Below are positions 1-10,120 of a stretch of DNA of 64,000 bases, one piece after another. The DNA is from Pseudomonas sp. A-RE-19 (GTDB lineage Bacteria > Pseudomonadota > Gammaproteobacteria > Pseudomonadales > Pseudomonadaceae). The DNA is taken from contig NZ_JAHBDQ010000011.1 of NCBI RefSeq assembly GCF_019956555.1, forward strand, positions 62,001 to 126,000, read 5' to 3'. The translations under genes were made by a program, and so were the position numbers. Every line of letters begins with the position of its first letter. Positions within the stretch are counted from its first letter, which is position 1. The notes below the pieces were generated by a model. That model ran no database searches. It was not told where the DNA came from and was given only the letters and a program-made list of their open reading frames with translations.

Positions 1-2035
1 AGAAACGCTTGCGCAGGGCCAGGCCCCAGGCGCGGTTGATGCGGCTGCCGAACGGCGAGTGGATGATCAGCTGCGTACCGCCGGACTCATCAAAAAAGCG
101 TTCCATCAGCAGCGTGTCTTGCGACGGCAAGGCGCCAAGGGCCAGGCGTGCCCGGGCCAGGTAATCCACCAGTTGCTCGGCACTGGCGAGATTCAAGCCG
201 AGTACGTCGGTCAGCCAGTCGACGGCTGGCTGCAGGTTGCCGGGTGTGGCGCCGAGCCGTTCATCGAGGTGCGCTTGCAGGCGGGCGACGGCGAACGACA
301 GTTCATCGCTACGCCCCGGCGCTTCACCGAGCCAGAACGGAATGGTCGGCGGCTGACCCTGAGCGTCTTCGACCCGGACCTTGCCGGTTTCGACCCGCAG
401 GATTCGATACGAGGTATTGCCCAACTGAAAGATATCCCCGGCGATGCTTTCCACCGCGAAGTCTTCGTTGACGCTGCCGATGTTCAGCCCTTGAGGCTCC
501 AGCAAAACGCTGTAGTCGGCGTTGTCCGGAATCGTCCCGCCGCTGGTCACGGCGGTCAGCTTGGCGCCCCGGCGGCCACGCAAGGTGCGGCTTACGGCGT
601 CCCGGTGCAGGTAAGCGCTGCGAATACCCAGGCGACCGTTGTAGCCCTCGGCAAGCATGTGCAGCAGTGCCTGATAGTGCTTTTCGTCGAGCGTGGCGTA
701 AGGCGAGGCTTTGCGCAGCATGTCCAGCAGCGCCTGCTCCTGCCATTCCTGGCAGCTGACCTCGGCGATGATCTGCTGGGCCAGCACGTCCAGCGGCGCT
801 TCGGGGATCTGTAACGTGTCGAGTTCGCCACGGCGTACGCAATCGAGCAGGGCGGCGCATTCGATCAGGTCGTCGCGGGTGGTGGCGAACAACCGGCCCT
901 TGGGCGTGCCGCCGACCTGGTGCCCGGAGCGGCCGACCCGTTGCAAGAAACCGGCAATCGAGCGCGGCGAAGCGATCTGGCACACCAGGTCGACGTCGCC
1001 GATATCGATCCCCAACTCCAGCGAAGCGGTGGCGATCAGCACTTGCAGCTCGCCGCGCTTGAGCCGTTGCTCGGCGTCCAGGCGAAATTCCTTGGCCAGG
1101 CTGCCATGGTGCGCGGCAACGGCATCCTTGCCGAGGCGTTCGCTCAAGTGTCGACTCAGGCGTTCGGCCAGGCGCCGGGTGTTGACGAAAATCAGCGTGG
1201 TCCGGTGTTCGCGGGCGAAGGCGGCGAGTCGGTCATAGACCAGCTCCCAGACATCGTTGGCCATCACCGCCGACAACGGCACGGGCGGCACCTCTATATC
1301 GAGGTCCCGTGGGCGGGCGTGACCGATGTCGATGATGTCGCAGTCGCGATCACGGCCGACCAGAAAGCGCGACACCGCTTCGATGGGTTTTTGCGTCGCG
1401 GACAGGCCGATCCGCACCAGCGGTTGCGAGCAAAGCGCCTGTAGACGCTCCAGGCTCAGGGCCAGGTGACTGCCGCGCTTGCTGGCGGCGATGGCGTGGA
1501 TTTCGTCGACGATCACCGTACGCGTAGTGCCGAGCATTTGCCGGCCGGAGTCGGAGCCGAGCAGCACATAAAGGGATTCCGGGGTGGTCACCAGAATGTG
1601 CGGCGCGGTTTTGCGCATGGCCGAGCGCTCTTTTTGCGGCGTATCGCCAGTGCGCACGGCGGTGCTGATCGGCACGTCGGGCAGGCCCATCACGCGCAAC
1701 TGCTCGGTGATGCCGGCCAGCGGGTTTTGCAGGTTGATCTGGATGTCGTTGGACAGGGCCTTGAGCGGGGAAACGTAGACCACCAGGGTTTCGTCCGGCA
1801 GGCCCTGGGGGTTTTCCAGGCCGCGATGGACCAGATCGTCGAGCACGGCCAGAAACGCGGTAAGGGTTTTACCGGAGCCGGTGGGCGCGGCGATCAGGGT
1901 CGAACGGCGCTGGCGGATCAACGGCCACGCCCGGGCCTGGGCGGCGGTGGCCGTCGCGAAGGTGTTGCTGAACCAGGCGCTGACGGCGGGGTGAAAGCCT
2001 GCCAGTGCAGCGTCCGTGGGGATGGGCAGATTCAT
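1..2035 (-). CDS. lhr: Lhr-type DEXH-box helicase, N-terminal part (cut by window edge)
   Basis: The first 678 codons of a large superfamily-2 helicase; the rest lies beyond position 1. The start is the ATG at 2035. Motif I reads APTGSGKT at about residues 50-57 and motif II is DEIH at about 177-180, in a context (VDEIHAI) typical of the Lhr family. Near the window edge the reading frame gives [19 protein letters not shown], also typical of Lhr proteins, which in pseudomonads are usually about 1,400 residues. Lhr proteins are 3'-5' DNA/RNA-DNA helicases linked to DNA repair. The family call is firm; the precise subfamily cannot be settled without the C-terminus. Confidence 0.85.
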   Translation of the reverse strand, partial: MNLPIPTDAALAGFHPAVSAWFSNTFATATAAQARAWPLIRQRRSTLIAAPTGSGKTLTAFLAVLDDLVHRGLENPQGLPDETLVVYVSPLKALSNDIQINLQNPLAGITEQLRVMGLPDVPISTAVRTGDTPQKERSAMRKTAPHILVTTPESLYVLLGSDSGRQMLGTTRTVIVDEIHAIAASKRGSHLALSLERLQALCSQPLVRIGLSATQKPIEAVSRFLVGRDRDCDIIDIGHARPRDLDIEVPPVPLSAVMANDVWELVYDRLAAFAREHRTTLIFVNTRRLAERLSRHLSERLGKDAVAAHHGSLAKEFRLDAEQRLKRGELQVLIATASLELGIDIGDVDLVCQIASPRSIAGFLQRVGRSGHQVGGTPKGRLFATTRDDLIECAALLDCVRRGELDTLQIPEAPLDVLAQQIIAEVSCQEWQEQALLDMLRKASPYATLDEKHYQALLHMLAEGYNGRLGIRSAYLHRDAVSRTLRGRRGAKLTAVTSGGTIPDNADYSVLLEPQGLNIGSVNEDFAVESIAGDIFQLGNTSYRILRVETGKVRVEDAQGQPPTIPFWLGEAPGRSDELSFAVARLQAHLDERLGATPGNLQPAVDWLTDVLGLNLASAEQLVDYLARARLALGALPSQDTLLMERFFDESGGTQLIIHSPFGSRINRAWGLALRKRF

Positions 2036-2102
2036 GGAGTAATTTATGCGGGTGGGGGCGGGAAGTTGCAAGTACCGCTCAGGATCTGTGTCGGTGCTGA
2101 CG

Positions 2103-2190
2103 GCCTCTTCGCGGGCGAGCCTCGCTCCTGCACTGATTGTGGTTGATCGCGATAAAACCTGTAGGAGCGAGGCTTGCCCGCGAAGAGGCC
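2103..2190. repeat. REP-type inverted repeat pair
   Basis: Two facing copies of a REP element, left arm 2103-2132 and right arm 2160-2190, sharing the core GGAGCGAGGCTTGCCCGCG (left arm with small changes). They occupy much of the 312-base gap between lhr and the next gene; the rest of that gap shows no gene. Such pairs in Pseudomonas genomes form hairpins between genes. Confidence 0.85.
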
Positions 2191-2347
2191 CTCACAAGCA
2201 CCACAAATCCCCGGGATCTACACTTTACGGATGACGGTTGCGCACTAAACCCGCAAAATGCAACGATTCCGGCAACTATTGACGAAATCGCGCCGCGGGC
2301 GCTGTCGATAAAGCCATCGTTTCAATCAGATTGGGCCTGCTGACTCT

Positions 2348-3224
2348 ATGCGAATGCGCCTTATGTTACTGGGCGGCGGAAATGCCCTTGGGCAGGCGCT
2401 GATTCGCCTCGGTGCGGAGGAAGACATCGGTTTCCTCGCCCCCCGCCCACCGCAAGACGGCTGGGACGCCGCGAGCCTGACGCAACTGCTCGACGATACC
2501 CGTCCGGATGCGTTGATCAATCTCGCCTATTACTTTGACTGGTTCCAGGCGGAAACCGTCAGCGAACAGCGTCTGGCCGGGCAGGAACGCGCCATCGAAC
2601 GGCTGGCCGAGCTGTGCCAGCATCACAACATTGTGCTGCTGCAACCGTCGAGTTATCGCGTGTTCGATGGCTCCCGGGCGACCGCTTACAGCGAAAAAGA
2701 CGAACCGGTACCGCTGGGCCTGCGCGGTCAGGCCTTGTGGCGAATCGAGCAAAGCGTACGGGCCACCTGTCCGCAGCACGTGCTGCTGCGTTTTGGCTGG
2801 CTGCTCGATGACAGCCCCGACGGCACCCTTGGGCGATTCCTGAGTCGCGCCGAAAAAGCTGAAGAACTGCTGATGGCTGATGATCGTCGCGGTAATCCGA
2901 CGCCCGTGGACGATGCCGCCCGGGTGATCATTTCGGTGCTCAAGCAACTCGATTGCGCGGCGCCACTGTGGGGCACCTACCACTACGCCGGACATGAGGC
3001 GACCACGCCGCTGGCACTGGGGCAGGCGATCCTCACTGAAGCACGCGCCCTGCACCCGCTGGCCATCGAAGCGCCGACTGCCCAGGCTCACGCCGCGCGG
3101 CCCGACGCCGCCGAAGAACCGCAACACGCGGTGCTGGCCTGCAAGAAAATTCTGCACACTTTCGGGATCAAGCCCCGCGCCTGGCGCGCGGCACTCCCGG
3201 GCTTACTGGATAGGTTTTATCGCC

Positions 3225-3232
<8 letters not shown>
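2348..3232 (+). CDS. RmlD-like sugar-nucleotide reductase / NAD(P)-binding protein
   Basis: 294 residues of the extended SDR class. The N-terminus has a Rossmann start (RLMLLGGGNALGQAL), and the middle has the RmlD-like stretch 'PDALINLAYYFDWFQAE', then 'LLQPSSYRVFDG' where RmlD proteins keep their catalytic serine/tyrosine region. This family reduces dTDP-4-keto sugars or acts on related substrates; the substrate here is unknown. The stop overlaps the next epimerase gene by 8 bases, so the two are very likely co-translated. The start is the first of two close ATGs (2348 or 2354). Confidence 0.75.
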
Positions 3233-4154
<922 letters not shown>

Positions 4155-4172
4155 CGTTTTACACAACCATGA

Positions 4173-4202
4173 AAAAGGCGCCTTTTGAAGGCGCCTTTTT
4201 TG
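4173..4202 (+). terminator. Rho-independent terminator after the epimerase gene
   Basis: An 11-base stem AAAAAGGCGCC / GGCGCCTTTTT with a 7-base loop, beginning 18 bases after the epimerase stop. The run of T on the right end and the run of A on the left let it work in both directions, so it may also end the oprG transcript. A single REP-like hairpin (GAGGGAGC/GCTCCCTC) follows at about 4226-4242. Confidence 0.85.
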
Positions 4203-4267
4203 TGGCCGATGCAATAACTGTGTCGAGGGAGCAAGCTCCCTCGCCACAAAAGCCGGACAAATATTTC

Positions 4268-4966
4268 CTAGAACTTGTAACCCAGACCGACCATGTAGAC
4301 GAACGGGTCCACATCGACGTTGACCCTGGCACGAGTGCCCGGCGCGACGGCATCGTTTTCCACGGTCGCGCGGGTATTGATGTCGATGTAGCGGACCTGG
4401 GCGTTGATCATCACGTTGTCGGTCAACATGTAGTCAGCACCGACCTGCCAGGCCAGACCCCAGGAGTTCTCCGCCTTGAAGTTGCTGAAGCCGTTGGCGC
4501 GGGCTTCGCTGCTGAGGTTTTCGTCGTAGATCCAGGTGTAGTTGATGCCGCCGCCGATGTACGGCTGGAACGGGGACCTTGGGTCCAGTGGGTAGTAGAC
4601 CAGGCTCAGGGTTGGCGGCAGGTGTTTCAAGGTGCCGAGTTTGCCGTTGGCGGCGCCCAGAGAGGTGCCTTTGAGCTTTACGTCATGCTCGAACGGCGAG
4701 GCCGCCAGCAGTTCGATCCCCAGATTGTTGGTGATCATGTAGGCGAAGTTCAGACCCAGTTGCGTGTCGCTGCTCATGGTGGCCTTGCCACCCAGATCGG
4801 CGCCCTTCAGCGGGCCCTGATCGACCTTGACGCTGGAGCTGTCGGCTTCCGGGTTGACGGTGATCGCACCGGCCCGAATGATGATGTCACCGGCGGTGTG
4901 AGCATGGGCGAGCGGGGCTGCGAGTGCGAGTGCGAACAGCGAAGCGCTGAGCAATGACTTGTGCAT
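4268..4966 (-). CDS. oprG: Outer-membrane protein OprG (OmpW family)
   Basis: 232 residues with a clear Sec signal (MHKSLLSASLFALALAAPLAHA). The mature part has the features of OmpW eight-stranded barrels: N-terminal 'AGDIIIRAGAITVNPE', internal 'LGLNFAYMITNNLGIELLAASPFEHDV', 'PTLSLVYYPLDPRSPFQPYIGGGINYTW' (split here by family pattern), and a C-terminal aromatic residue (GLGYKF) as in outer-membrane substrates of BAM. OprG of P. aeruginosa is an abundant, oxygen- and iron-responsive channel for small hydrophobic molecules. The same neighbours (epimerases on one side, a zinc-type ABC operon on the other) support orthology. A GGAG box precedes the ATG. Confidence 0.9.
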   Translation of the reverse strand: MHKSLLSASLFALALAAPLAHAHTAGDIIIRAGAITVNPEADSSSVKVDQGPLKGADLGGKATMSSDTQLGLNFAYMITNNLGIELLAASPFEHDVKLKGTSLGAANGKLGTLKHLPPTLSLVYYPLDPRSPFQPYIGGGINYTWIYDENLSSEARANGFSNFKAENSWGLAWQVGADYMLTDNVMINAQVRYIDINTRATVENDAVAPGTRARVNVDVDPFVYMVGLGYKF

Positions 4967-5031
4967 GGGGGCTCCAGAGGACGTTAAAAATGTTCGATGT
5001 CCAATGGTAGGGATCCAACTGATACGGTCTT

Positions 5032-5045
5032 TTGACTCAGCTCAA
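5032..5045. promoter_or_regulatory. Candidate ANR/FNR site upstream of oprG
   Basis: TTGACTCAGCTCAA lies 66-79 bases upstream of the oprG ATG. It matches the ANR/FNR consensus TTGAT-N4-ATCAA at 8 of 10 informative positions, including both outer TTGA/TCAA half-site cores. oprG of P. aeruginosa is known to depend on Anr under low oxygen, which makes the site plausible. No -10 box could be fixed with certainty. Confidence 0.45.
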
Positions 5046-5090
5046 TGAAACAGTGATGGCCCCGATTTTTGCGGAACTTCTGATGGCCCC

Positions 5091-5165
5091 ATCGCGAGCA
5101 GGCTCGCTCCCACATTGGATCTGTGCATCAACACAAACCACTGTGGGAGCGAGCCTGCTCGCGAT
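5091..5165. repeat. REP-type inverted repeat pair
   Basis: Left arm ATCGCGAGCAGGCTCGCTCC (5091-5110, continuing to 5114) and its exact inverse 5142-5165 with a 27-base spacer. It lies between the oprG promoter and the end of the zinc ABC operon. Confidence 0.9.
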
Positions 5166-5198
5166 AGCTATCTACCGGATCACGCAGAATTACCGGAT

Positions 5199-5732
5199 TC
5201 ACTCCGGCAGCTCATACACATAAATCTTGTCCGCCTCCATCTGATACCCGGCATCCGCCAACTCGCTGGTGGACGCCTTGACCTGCAACGCACCTTCGAC
5301 CCAGTACGGCTGATACAGCTCATCAAGCTTCACGCCGACTTCGCTTTTGACATGCACGATCTGGTTCGACGGTGGCGGTGGTACGTGGATGCAGGCGCCG
5401 AAATATGGCACCAGCAGAAACTCCGTGGTGCGGCCTTCTTCACTGACTTCCAGCGGCACGATGTACCCCGGTAAACGAATATTCTGGCCATCGAGACTCT
5501 TCACCACGGGCGCGTTCGGCATGTCCTGCTTGGCCGCTGGGGCCGATTCTGCGGACAACGCGTCGCTCATCTTCGACAGGTCATGCAGCGGTGTCATGTT
5601 CGGCACTTCTGGCGCCGCATCCGGCGGGATCATTTCCGACCAGGTCAGGTCCTTCGGCTCGGCCGCCCACAGTGGCAGAGCGACCAGCATCAACAGCGCA
5701 AGCAGGGCGCGGGGCATTTTCAACGTCCTCAT
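5199..5732 (-). CDS. DUF3299 periplasmic protein of the zinc-responsive operon
   Basis: 177 residues. The start at 5732 forms an ATGA overlap with the upstream permease stop, so translation is probably coupled; a second ATG at 5717 is possible. An N-terminal signal (MPRALLALLMLVALPLWAAE) is followed by 'DLTWSEMIPPD' and 'IRLPGYIVPLEVSEEG', then 'LLVPYFGACIHVPPPPSNQIV', the hallmark region of DUF3299 with a conserved Cys-Ile-His-Val-Pro-Pro-Pro-Pro. DUF3299 proteins accompany this ABC transporter in P. aeruginosa, where the genes rise under zinc shortage. The biochemical role is unknown; the Cys-His motif could bind metal. Confidence 0.8.
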   Translation of the reverse strand: MRTLKMPRALLALLMLVALPLWAAEPKDLTWSEMIPPDAAPEVPNMTPLHDLSKMSDALSAESAPAAKQDMPNAPVVKSLDGQNIRLPGYIVPLEVSEEGRTTEFLLVPYFGACIHVPPPPSNQIVHVKSEVGVKLDELYQPYWVEGALQVKASTSELADAGYQMEADKIYVYELPE

Positions 5733-6994
5733 AGTCGGATCGACAAGCCATCGGCCAAGGATTGGCGATAAGCGCGCCAGGCCGGCACGCTGCCCATCAG
5801 CAGCGCGGCGATCAAGATGCCACCGAGCAGCGTCCATTCATATTCGCTCGGCCAGGCCAGCGGCAGGTACAAGCCGTAATTCGCCTGCACGTAACCCTGC
5901 GCCACGGCGATGCCCACATACAGCAGCGCCACGCCGACAATCACTCCCGACAGCGCCAGGGCAAATGCCTCCAGCACCAGCAAGGTCGCAATATGCCACG
6001 GCCGCGCGCCCACCGAACGCAGAATCGCCATCTCGCGGCGCCGTTCGTTGAGGCTGGTGAGAATTGCCGTGAGCATGCCGATCAACCCGGTCAGCACCAC
6101 GAACAGCGAAACGACGAACAAGGCTTTTTCCGCCGTGCTCATCAAACTCCACAACTCTTGCAACGCCACACCCGGCAGGATCGCCAGCAGCGGTTCGCCA
6201 CGGAATTCGTTGATCTCGCGTTGCAGCGCGAACGTCGAAATTTTGTTGTTGAGGCCGAGCATGAAGGCGGTGATTGCTTGCGGCGTCAGGTCCATGTTGC
6301 GCGCCTGATCGGCGCTGACCCGACCGTTACCGCGCGCCGGCACGCCGTTGTGCCAATCGATGTGGATGGCTTCCATGCCGCCGAGGCTGATGTGCAGCGT
6401 GCGGTCCACCGGGGTGCCGGTGCGTTTGAGAATGCCGACCACGGTGAACGGTTTGTCGTCGTGTTTGACCAGGCTGATCGCCGCCACGCCGTGGGCCAGC
6501 ACCAGTTTGTCGCCGAGTTTGTAGTGCAGCGCATCGGCCACTTCGGCGCCGAGCACCACTTCGAACGGATCGCTGGCGAAGGCGCGGCCGTCGGCCAGTT
6601 CGAGGTGCTGTTGATGGCCGTACTGATAGTGCTCGAAGTACGCCTCGGTGGTGCCCATCACCCGATAACCGCGATGGGAATCGCCGAGGGACATCGGGAT
6701 CGCCCACTTCACTTTCGGGTTGTTGGCGAAATGTTCGAAGCTGTCCCAGCGGATGTTGTTGGTGGCGTTGCCGATGCGGAACACCGAATACAACAGCAGG
6801 TTCACCGAGCCTGAACGCGCGCCGACGATCAGGTCGGTGCCGCTGATGGTGCTGGCGAAACTGGCTTTGGCTTCGGTGCGCACCCGCTCCACCGCCAGCA
6901 GCAGGCAGACCGACAGGGCGATGGCGAACGCGGTGAGGATCGCAGTGAAGCGACGGTTAGCCAGACTGGCCATGGCTAGACGAAACAGATACAT
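5729..6994 (-). CDS. ABC transporter permease, MacB/FtsX type
   Basis: 421 residues from the ATG at 6994, one base after the stop of the ATPase gene. It has the layout of MacB-type permeases: one N-terminal membrane segment (LANRRFTAILTAFAIALSVCLLL), a periplasmic domain of about 230 residues, and three membrane segments near the C-terminus with the FtsX signature region 'LTAILTSLNERRREMAILRSVGA'. Such proteins are mechanotransducers or exporters rather than classical importers. With the ATPase, DUF3299 and ZrgA-like partners it forms a zinc-limitation operon; the cargo is not known. Confidence 0.85.
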   Translation of the reverse strand: MYLFRLAMASLANRRFTAILTAFAIALSVCLLLAVERVRTEAKASFASTISGTDLIVGARSGSVNLLLYSVFRIGNATNNIRWDSFEHFANNPKVKWAIPMSLGDSHRGYRVMGTTEAYFEHYQYGHQQHLELADGRAFASDPFEVVLGAEVADALHYKLGDKLVLAHGVAAISLVKHDDKPFTVVGILKRTGTPVDRTLHISLGGMEAIHIDWHNGVPARGNGRVSADQARNMDLTPQAITAFMLGLNNKISTFALQREINEFRGEPLLAILPGVALQELWSLMSTAEKALFVVSLFVVLTGLIGMLTAILTSLNERRREMAILRSVGARPWHIATLLVLEAFALALSGVIVGVALLYVGIAVAQGYVQANYGLYLPLAWPSEYEWTLLGGILIAALLMGSVPAWRAYRQSLADGLSIRL

Positions 6995-6995
6995 C

Positions 6996-7706
6996 TCAGA
7001 CCTCGGACGGGGTAGCGGCGCGATTGAGATCGGCCAGCGACAGGTGGCGATCGAACAGTGGCGCGAGGCTCTGGTCATGGCTGACAAACAACAGGCTCGA
7101 CCCGGCTTCGCGGCATTCGGCGAACAGCAGGCGAATGAAGTTCTCGCGGGCGTCGTAGTCCAGCGCCGAGGTCGGTTCGTCGGCGATCACCAGTTCCGGC
7201 TGACCGATCAATGCGCGCGCGGCGGCGACCCGTTGCTGCTGGCCGATGGACAGCGAATCGGCGCGGCGGCCGAGCAGGTTTTGATCGGTTAAACCCAAGT
7301 GGGCGAGCAGGGTGGCTGCCGCCTGATCGACGCTGCCGTGGCGCTGTTTCGCCCGTTCGGCCCGCAGTCTGGAGAAGTGGCAGGGCAGCTCGACGTTCTC
7401 GCGCACCGAGAGGAACGGCAGCAAGTTGAACTGCTGGAAAATGTAGCCCGTGTGATCGACGCGGAAGTGGTCGCGCGCGCCGGCAGAAAGCTCGGTCAGC
7501 TCCTGGCCAAGCAGGCGAATGCTGCCCCGATCTGGCTTTTGCACACCGCCGAGCAGGCCGAGGAGGGTGGTCTTGCCACTGCCGCTGGGGCCTTTGAGGA
7601 ACAGGGTTTCACCCGGCATAAGGCGAAACGCGGGGATGTCCAGCAGCGGCGGGTGACCGGGCCAGCTGAAGCCCAGGTCGGACAGTTCGATGAGTGCTTG
7701 GGTCAT
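6996..7706 (-). CDS. ABC transporter ATP-binding protein (LolD/MacB type)
   Basis: 236 residues. Walker A is GPSGSGKTT (about residues 39-47), the signature is LSIGQQQRV, Walker B is LVIADEPTSALD, and the switch histidine lies in LLFVSHD. It powers the adjacent MacB-type permease. It begins about 150 bases after the zrgA-like gene, with a REP pair in the gap, so the downstream three genes might also have some transcription of their own. Confidence 0.9.
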   Translation of the reverse strand: MTQALIELSDLGFSWPGHPPLLDIPAFRLMPGETLFLKGPSGSGKTTLLGLLGGVQKPDRGSIRLLGQELTELSAGARDHFRVDHTGYIFQQFNLLPFLSVRENVELPCHFSRLRAERAKQRHGSVDQAAATLLAHLGLTDQNLLGRRADSLSIGQQQRVAAARALIGQPELVIADEPTSALDYDARENFIRLLFAECREAGSSLLFVSHDQSLAPLFDRHLSLADLNRAATPSEV

Positions 7707-7750
7707 GGCGCCGACTTCATGGTTTGGTTACTTGTCTCAACCTCAACCCC

Positions 7751-7842
7751 TGTAGGAGCGAGGCTTGCCCGCGAAAGCGATCTGACAGTCGACATCACTG
7801 TTGAATCTAATGGCCTCTTCGCGGGCAAGCCTCGCTCCTACA
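7751..7842. repeat. REP-type inverted repeat pair
   Basis: TGTAGGAGCGAGGCTTGCCC (7751-7770, arm continues to 7775) and its exact inverse at 7818-7842. It splits the zinc operon between its first and second genes, where it could reduce read-through or stabilise the upstream message. Confidence 0.9.
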
Positions 7843-7858
7843 GGGGGTGGTATTGGAT

Positions 7859-8461
7859 TCAGAATTTCAGGGCGGCAGCCTTGGCCGTCACTTCAACCCC
7901 TTGCTGTCCGCTCGGGCTGATCAGTTGTACCTGGATTTTCTGGGTGGCCGGGAACGTGTTGAAGATATTCGCCAGGTCCAGGGTCTTCAGCGCGCCGGGG
8001 GCCGAGCAGCTGAATTGGTAATGGGCGTGGATCTCGCTGTGGTCATGGTGATGCTCGTGACCGTCCTTGGCCGCTTCCTGATCAACTTCGTCATGGTCGT
8101 CGGCATCCGGCTTGTCGCCGAACAATGGGCTTTCCAGTTCCTGAATCGCGACCACGCAACCGGCCGCTTTTGGCAGGTTGAACAGTATCAACGGTTTTTC
8201 CAGCTGGGCACGGACGGCGGCGACCTTGGCCTTGTCGGCGTCGGTGGTGGCGGCGTGTTCGAAACCCACCAGGTTCATCGCCGGGCTTTCCAGTTCCAGT
8301 TCCAGGGTCTGGCCGTCCAGCGCCGCGTTCAAACGACCGACACCATGCTCGTGGGCGCTGAGGCTGCCGTGTTCATCGTGGTCATGATCATGCTCGACAG
8401 CCGCGTGGGCGACAGTCAGCGGCAACAAGGCAAACGGCAAAGCGAACAGCAGACGGCGCAT
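7859..8461 (-). CDS. zrgA: ZrgA-like (DUF2796) periplasmic zinc-binding protein
   Basis: 200 residues with a signal peptide (MRRLLFALPFALLPLTVAHA). The mature protein has two His/Asp-rich stretches: HDHDHDEHGSLSAHEHG just after the signal and DGHEHHHDHSEIHAH near residues 138-152, both likely zinc ligands. The rest fits DUF2796, the family of Vibrio ZrgA, a periplasmic zinc-uptake component. It is the promoter-proximal gene of the zinc ABC operon and has a candidate Zur operator 33 bases upstream of its ATG. Confidence 0.85.
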   Translation of the reverse strand: MRRLLFALPFALLPLTVAHAAVEHDHDHDEHGSLSAHEHGVGRLNAALDGQTLELELESPAMNLVGFEHAATTDADKAKVAAVRAQLEKPLILFNLPKAAGCVVAIQELESPLFGDKPDADDHDEVDQEAAKDGHEHHHDHSEIHAHYQFSCSAPGALKTLDLANIFNTFPATQKIQVQLISPSGQQGVEVTAKAAALKF

Positions 8462-8493
8462 GGCGGGTCTCCGAAAAGTAAAATGAAAAATTT

Positions 8494-8511
8494 GTTATGT
8501 AATCTTATAAC
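8494..8511. promoter_or_regulatory. Candidate Zur operator for the zinc ABC operon
   Basis: GTTATGTAATCTTATAAC is an inverted repeat (GTTAT / ATAAC) in an otherwise GC-rich region and matches the GTTATN-rich-ATAAC type bound by Zur in pseudomonads. It lies 33-50 bases upstream of zrgA, the right place to block initiation when zinc is plentiful. Confidence 0.65.
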
Positions 8512-8596
8512 GAAAGTGTCGAGAGTTTGACCGTCCGCTTGGCGTTGCGCAAGACCCATGGGAGCATGCGAGTCAGGTATGTGCAGGAGCAGACTC

Positions 8597-8941
8597 ATGT
8601 TGCGAATACGCGGAAGCATCGGCGACTGGCCGGTGGATTTGACGCTGGAACTGGATGAAGGTGACTGGGCGCAGCTCGGTGCGCAGTTGCAGGCAGCAAA
8701 GCCCGAGGCGAGTGCGCCCGCCAAACCGGTGAATCAGGACGAGGCGCTGTGGCAGATCGCCCAAGAGCTGCTGCGCAAGGCCGGACAATTGAGCGGGCCG
8801 GATCTGCTGGAGCAGCTGGAAGGGCTGACCGGCAGCGCCGCGGCGGGCAAGCGCTTGCTGGTGCGCTTGCGCCACTGCGCGGACGTCAAAGTGGTGAGCG
8901 GTGGGGATACGCCGCTGTACAGCTGGCGCGAGCCAGCGTAG
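8597..8941 (+). CDS. Conserved hypothetical protein
   Basis: 114 residues from the ATG at 8597 (MLRIRGSIGDWPVD), which has CAGGAG 11 bases upstream; the frame is open further upstream but without a good ribosome site. It is acidic in its first half (TLELDEGDWAQLGAQL) and ends in a probable helical region (LLRKAGQLSGPDLLEQLEGL). No signal or membrane segment. It sits alone, divergent from the zinc operon. Function unknown; proteins of this kind occur at the same locus in other pseudomonads. Confidence 0.7.
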   Translation: MLRIRGSIGDWPVDLTLELDEGDWAQLGAQLQAAKPEASAPAKPVNQDEALWQIAQELLRKAGQLSGPDLLEQLEGLTGSAAAGKRLLVRLRHCADVKVVSGGDTPLYSWREPA

Positions 8942-8943
8942 GC

Positions 8944-9026
8944 GCTGCCGCAGGCTGCGATCTTTTGATCTTGTTTTTCCGGCGCTGAAATGGTCGGAAG
9001 ATCAAAAGATCGCAGCCTGCGGCAGC
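8944..9026. repeat. Perfect 29-bp inverted repeat, second REP-like family
   Basis: Left arm 8944-8972 and right arm 8998-9026 are exact inverses (core GCTGCCGCAGGCTGCGATC). The spacer is 25 bases. It lies between convergent genes and could serve as a bidirectional terminator. The same family occurs at 22402-22501 with slightly different bases in matching arm positions. Confidence 0.9.
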
Positions 9027-9060
9027 TCCTACGGGATCGGGTTCACATGGCCCGATCCGC

Positions 9061-9933
9061 TTAATACAGCGCAGCAAACAACTTGCGGCGGTACGTCGTC
9101 ACCAGCGGATGATCGTTGCCCAGCAGTTCGAACACTTGCAGCAAGGTTTTGTGTGGCAAGCCTTCGCTGTAGCTGCGATTGCGGATGAACAGTTTCAGCA
9201 AGGCATCCAGCGCCGCGTCGTATTGCTGGCGGGCCAGTTGCTGGATCGCCAATTGATAGACCGCCTCATCGTCCTGCGGATTTTTCGCCAAGCGTGCTTT
9301 CAGGTCGGCTGCATCCGGCAAGTCCTTGGCCTGGCCGAGAAACTGGATCTGTGCCTTGGCGCCGGCCAGCGCGGCCTTGTGCTCATCGGTCTTGACCGCG
9401 TCGAGCACGGCTTGCGCTTCACCCAATTCGCCGCGCTCGGTGAGGCAGCGGGCGTAGAGAATCAGCGCTTTGGCATTGGTGTTGTCTTCGCCCAGCAGCA
9501 CTTTGAGGATGGCTTCGGCATCGGCGAAACGGTTGTCATCGAACAACGCCCGAGCTTGCTCAAACGGATCGGCAGCCGCCGGCGGCGGCATTTGCACGTG
9601 TGGCTCAAGCATCGCGCGCACGGCGGATTCCGGCTGTGCACCGGCAAAACCGTCCACCGGTTGACCGTCCTTGAACAGCACCACAGTCGGCAGGCTGCGA
9701 ATGCCGAAGCGCGAGACGATGTCCGGTTCGACGTCGCAATTGACTTTGGCCAGCAGCAACTCGCCCTGATAGCTCTCGGCGATGGTTTGCAGCATCGGCA
9801 TCAAGGCCTTGCACGGCGCACACCATTCGGCCCAGAAATCCACCAGTACCGGTTTGTGAAAAGAGTTCTCGATCACAGACTGCTCGAAATCGGCAGTCGT
9901 GGCGTCGAAGATGTACGGCGTTTCCTGGCTCAT
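9061..9933 (-). CDS. cnoX: Thioredoxin-TPR holdase CnoX (YbbN)
   Basis: 290 residues from the ATG at 9933 (MSQETPYIFDATTADF). The N-terminal thioredoxin domain carries WCAPCK at about residues 38-43, so both active-site cysteines are present, unlike E. coli YbbN which has lost one. A C-terminal half of TPR-like helices follows (EQARALFDDNRFADAEAIL, then AVYQLAIQQLARQQYDAAL). CnoX/YbbN proteins hold unfolding clients and pass them to GroEL/DnaK. It is a single gene flanked by inverted repeats. Confidence 0.88.
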   Translation of the reverse strand: MSQETPYIFDATTADFEQSVIENSFHKPVLVDFWAEWCAPCKALMPMLQTIAESYQGELLLAKVNCDVEPDIVSRFGIRSLPTVVLFKDGQPVDGFAGAQPESAVRAMLEPHVQMPPPAAADPFEQARALFDDNRFADAEAILKVLLGEDNTNAKALILYARCLTERGELGEAQAVLDAVKTDEHKAALAGAKAQIQFLGQAKDLPDAADLKARLAKNPQDDEAVYQLAIQQLARQQYDAALDALLKLFIRNRSYSEGLPHKTLLQVFELLGNDHPLVTTYRRKLFAALY

Positions 9934-10033
9934 GGGGGATCTCGTAAAAGCGTGAATGTGGTCACTATAAGGCTTGGCGGGGGGGGCTGAAAGCGGGGTG
10001 GCCATTGAGTGATGTGTTGCCTGACGGGGCGTC

Positions 10034-10117
10034 TTCGCGGGCAGGCCTCGCTCCTACAGGTTCGCATTGATTTCGAAATCGACACCAACCTTGTAGGAGC
10101 GAGGCTTGCCCGCGAAG
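10034..10117. repeat. REP-type inverted repeat pair
   Basis: Left arm 10034-10060 and right arm 10092-10117 share the TTCGCGGGCAAGCCTCGCTCC family, with one or two changes in the left arm. It lies between cnoX upstream sequence and the end of the methyltransferase gene. Confidence 0.88.
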
Positions 10118-10120
10118 CTT

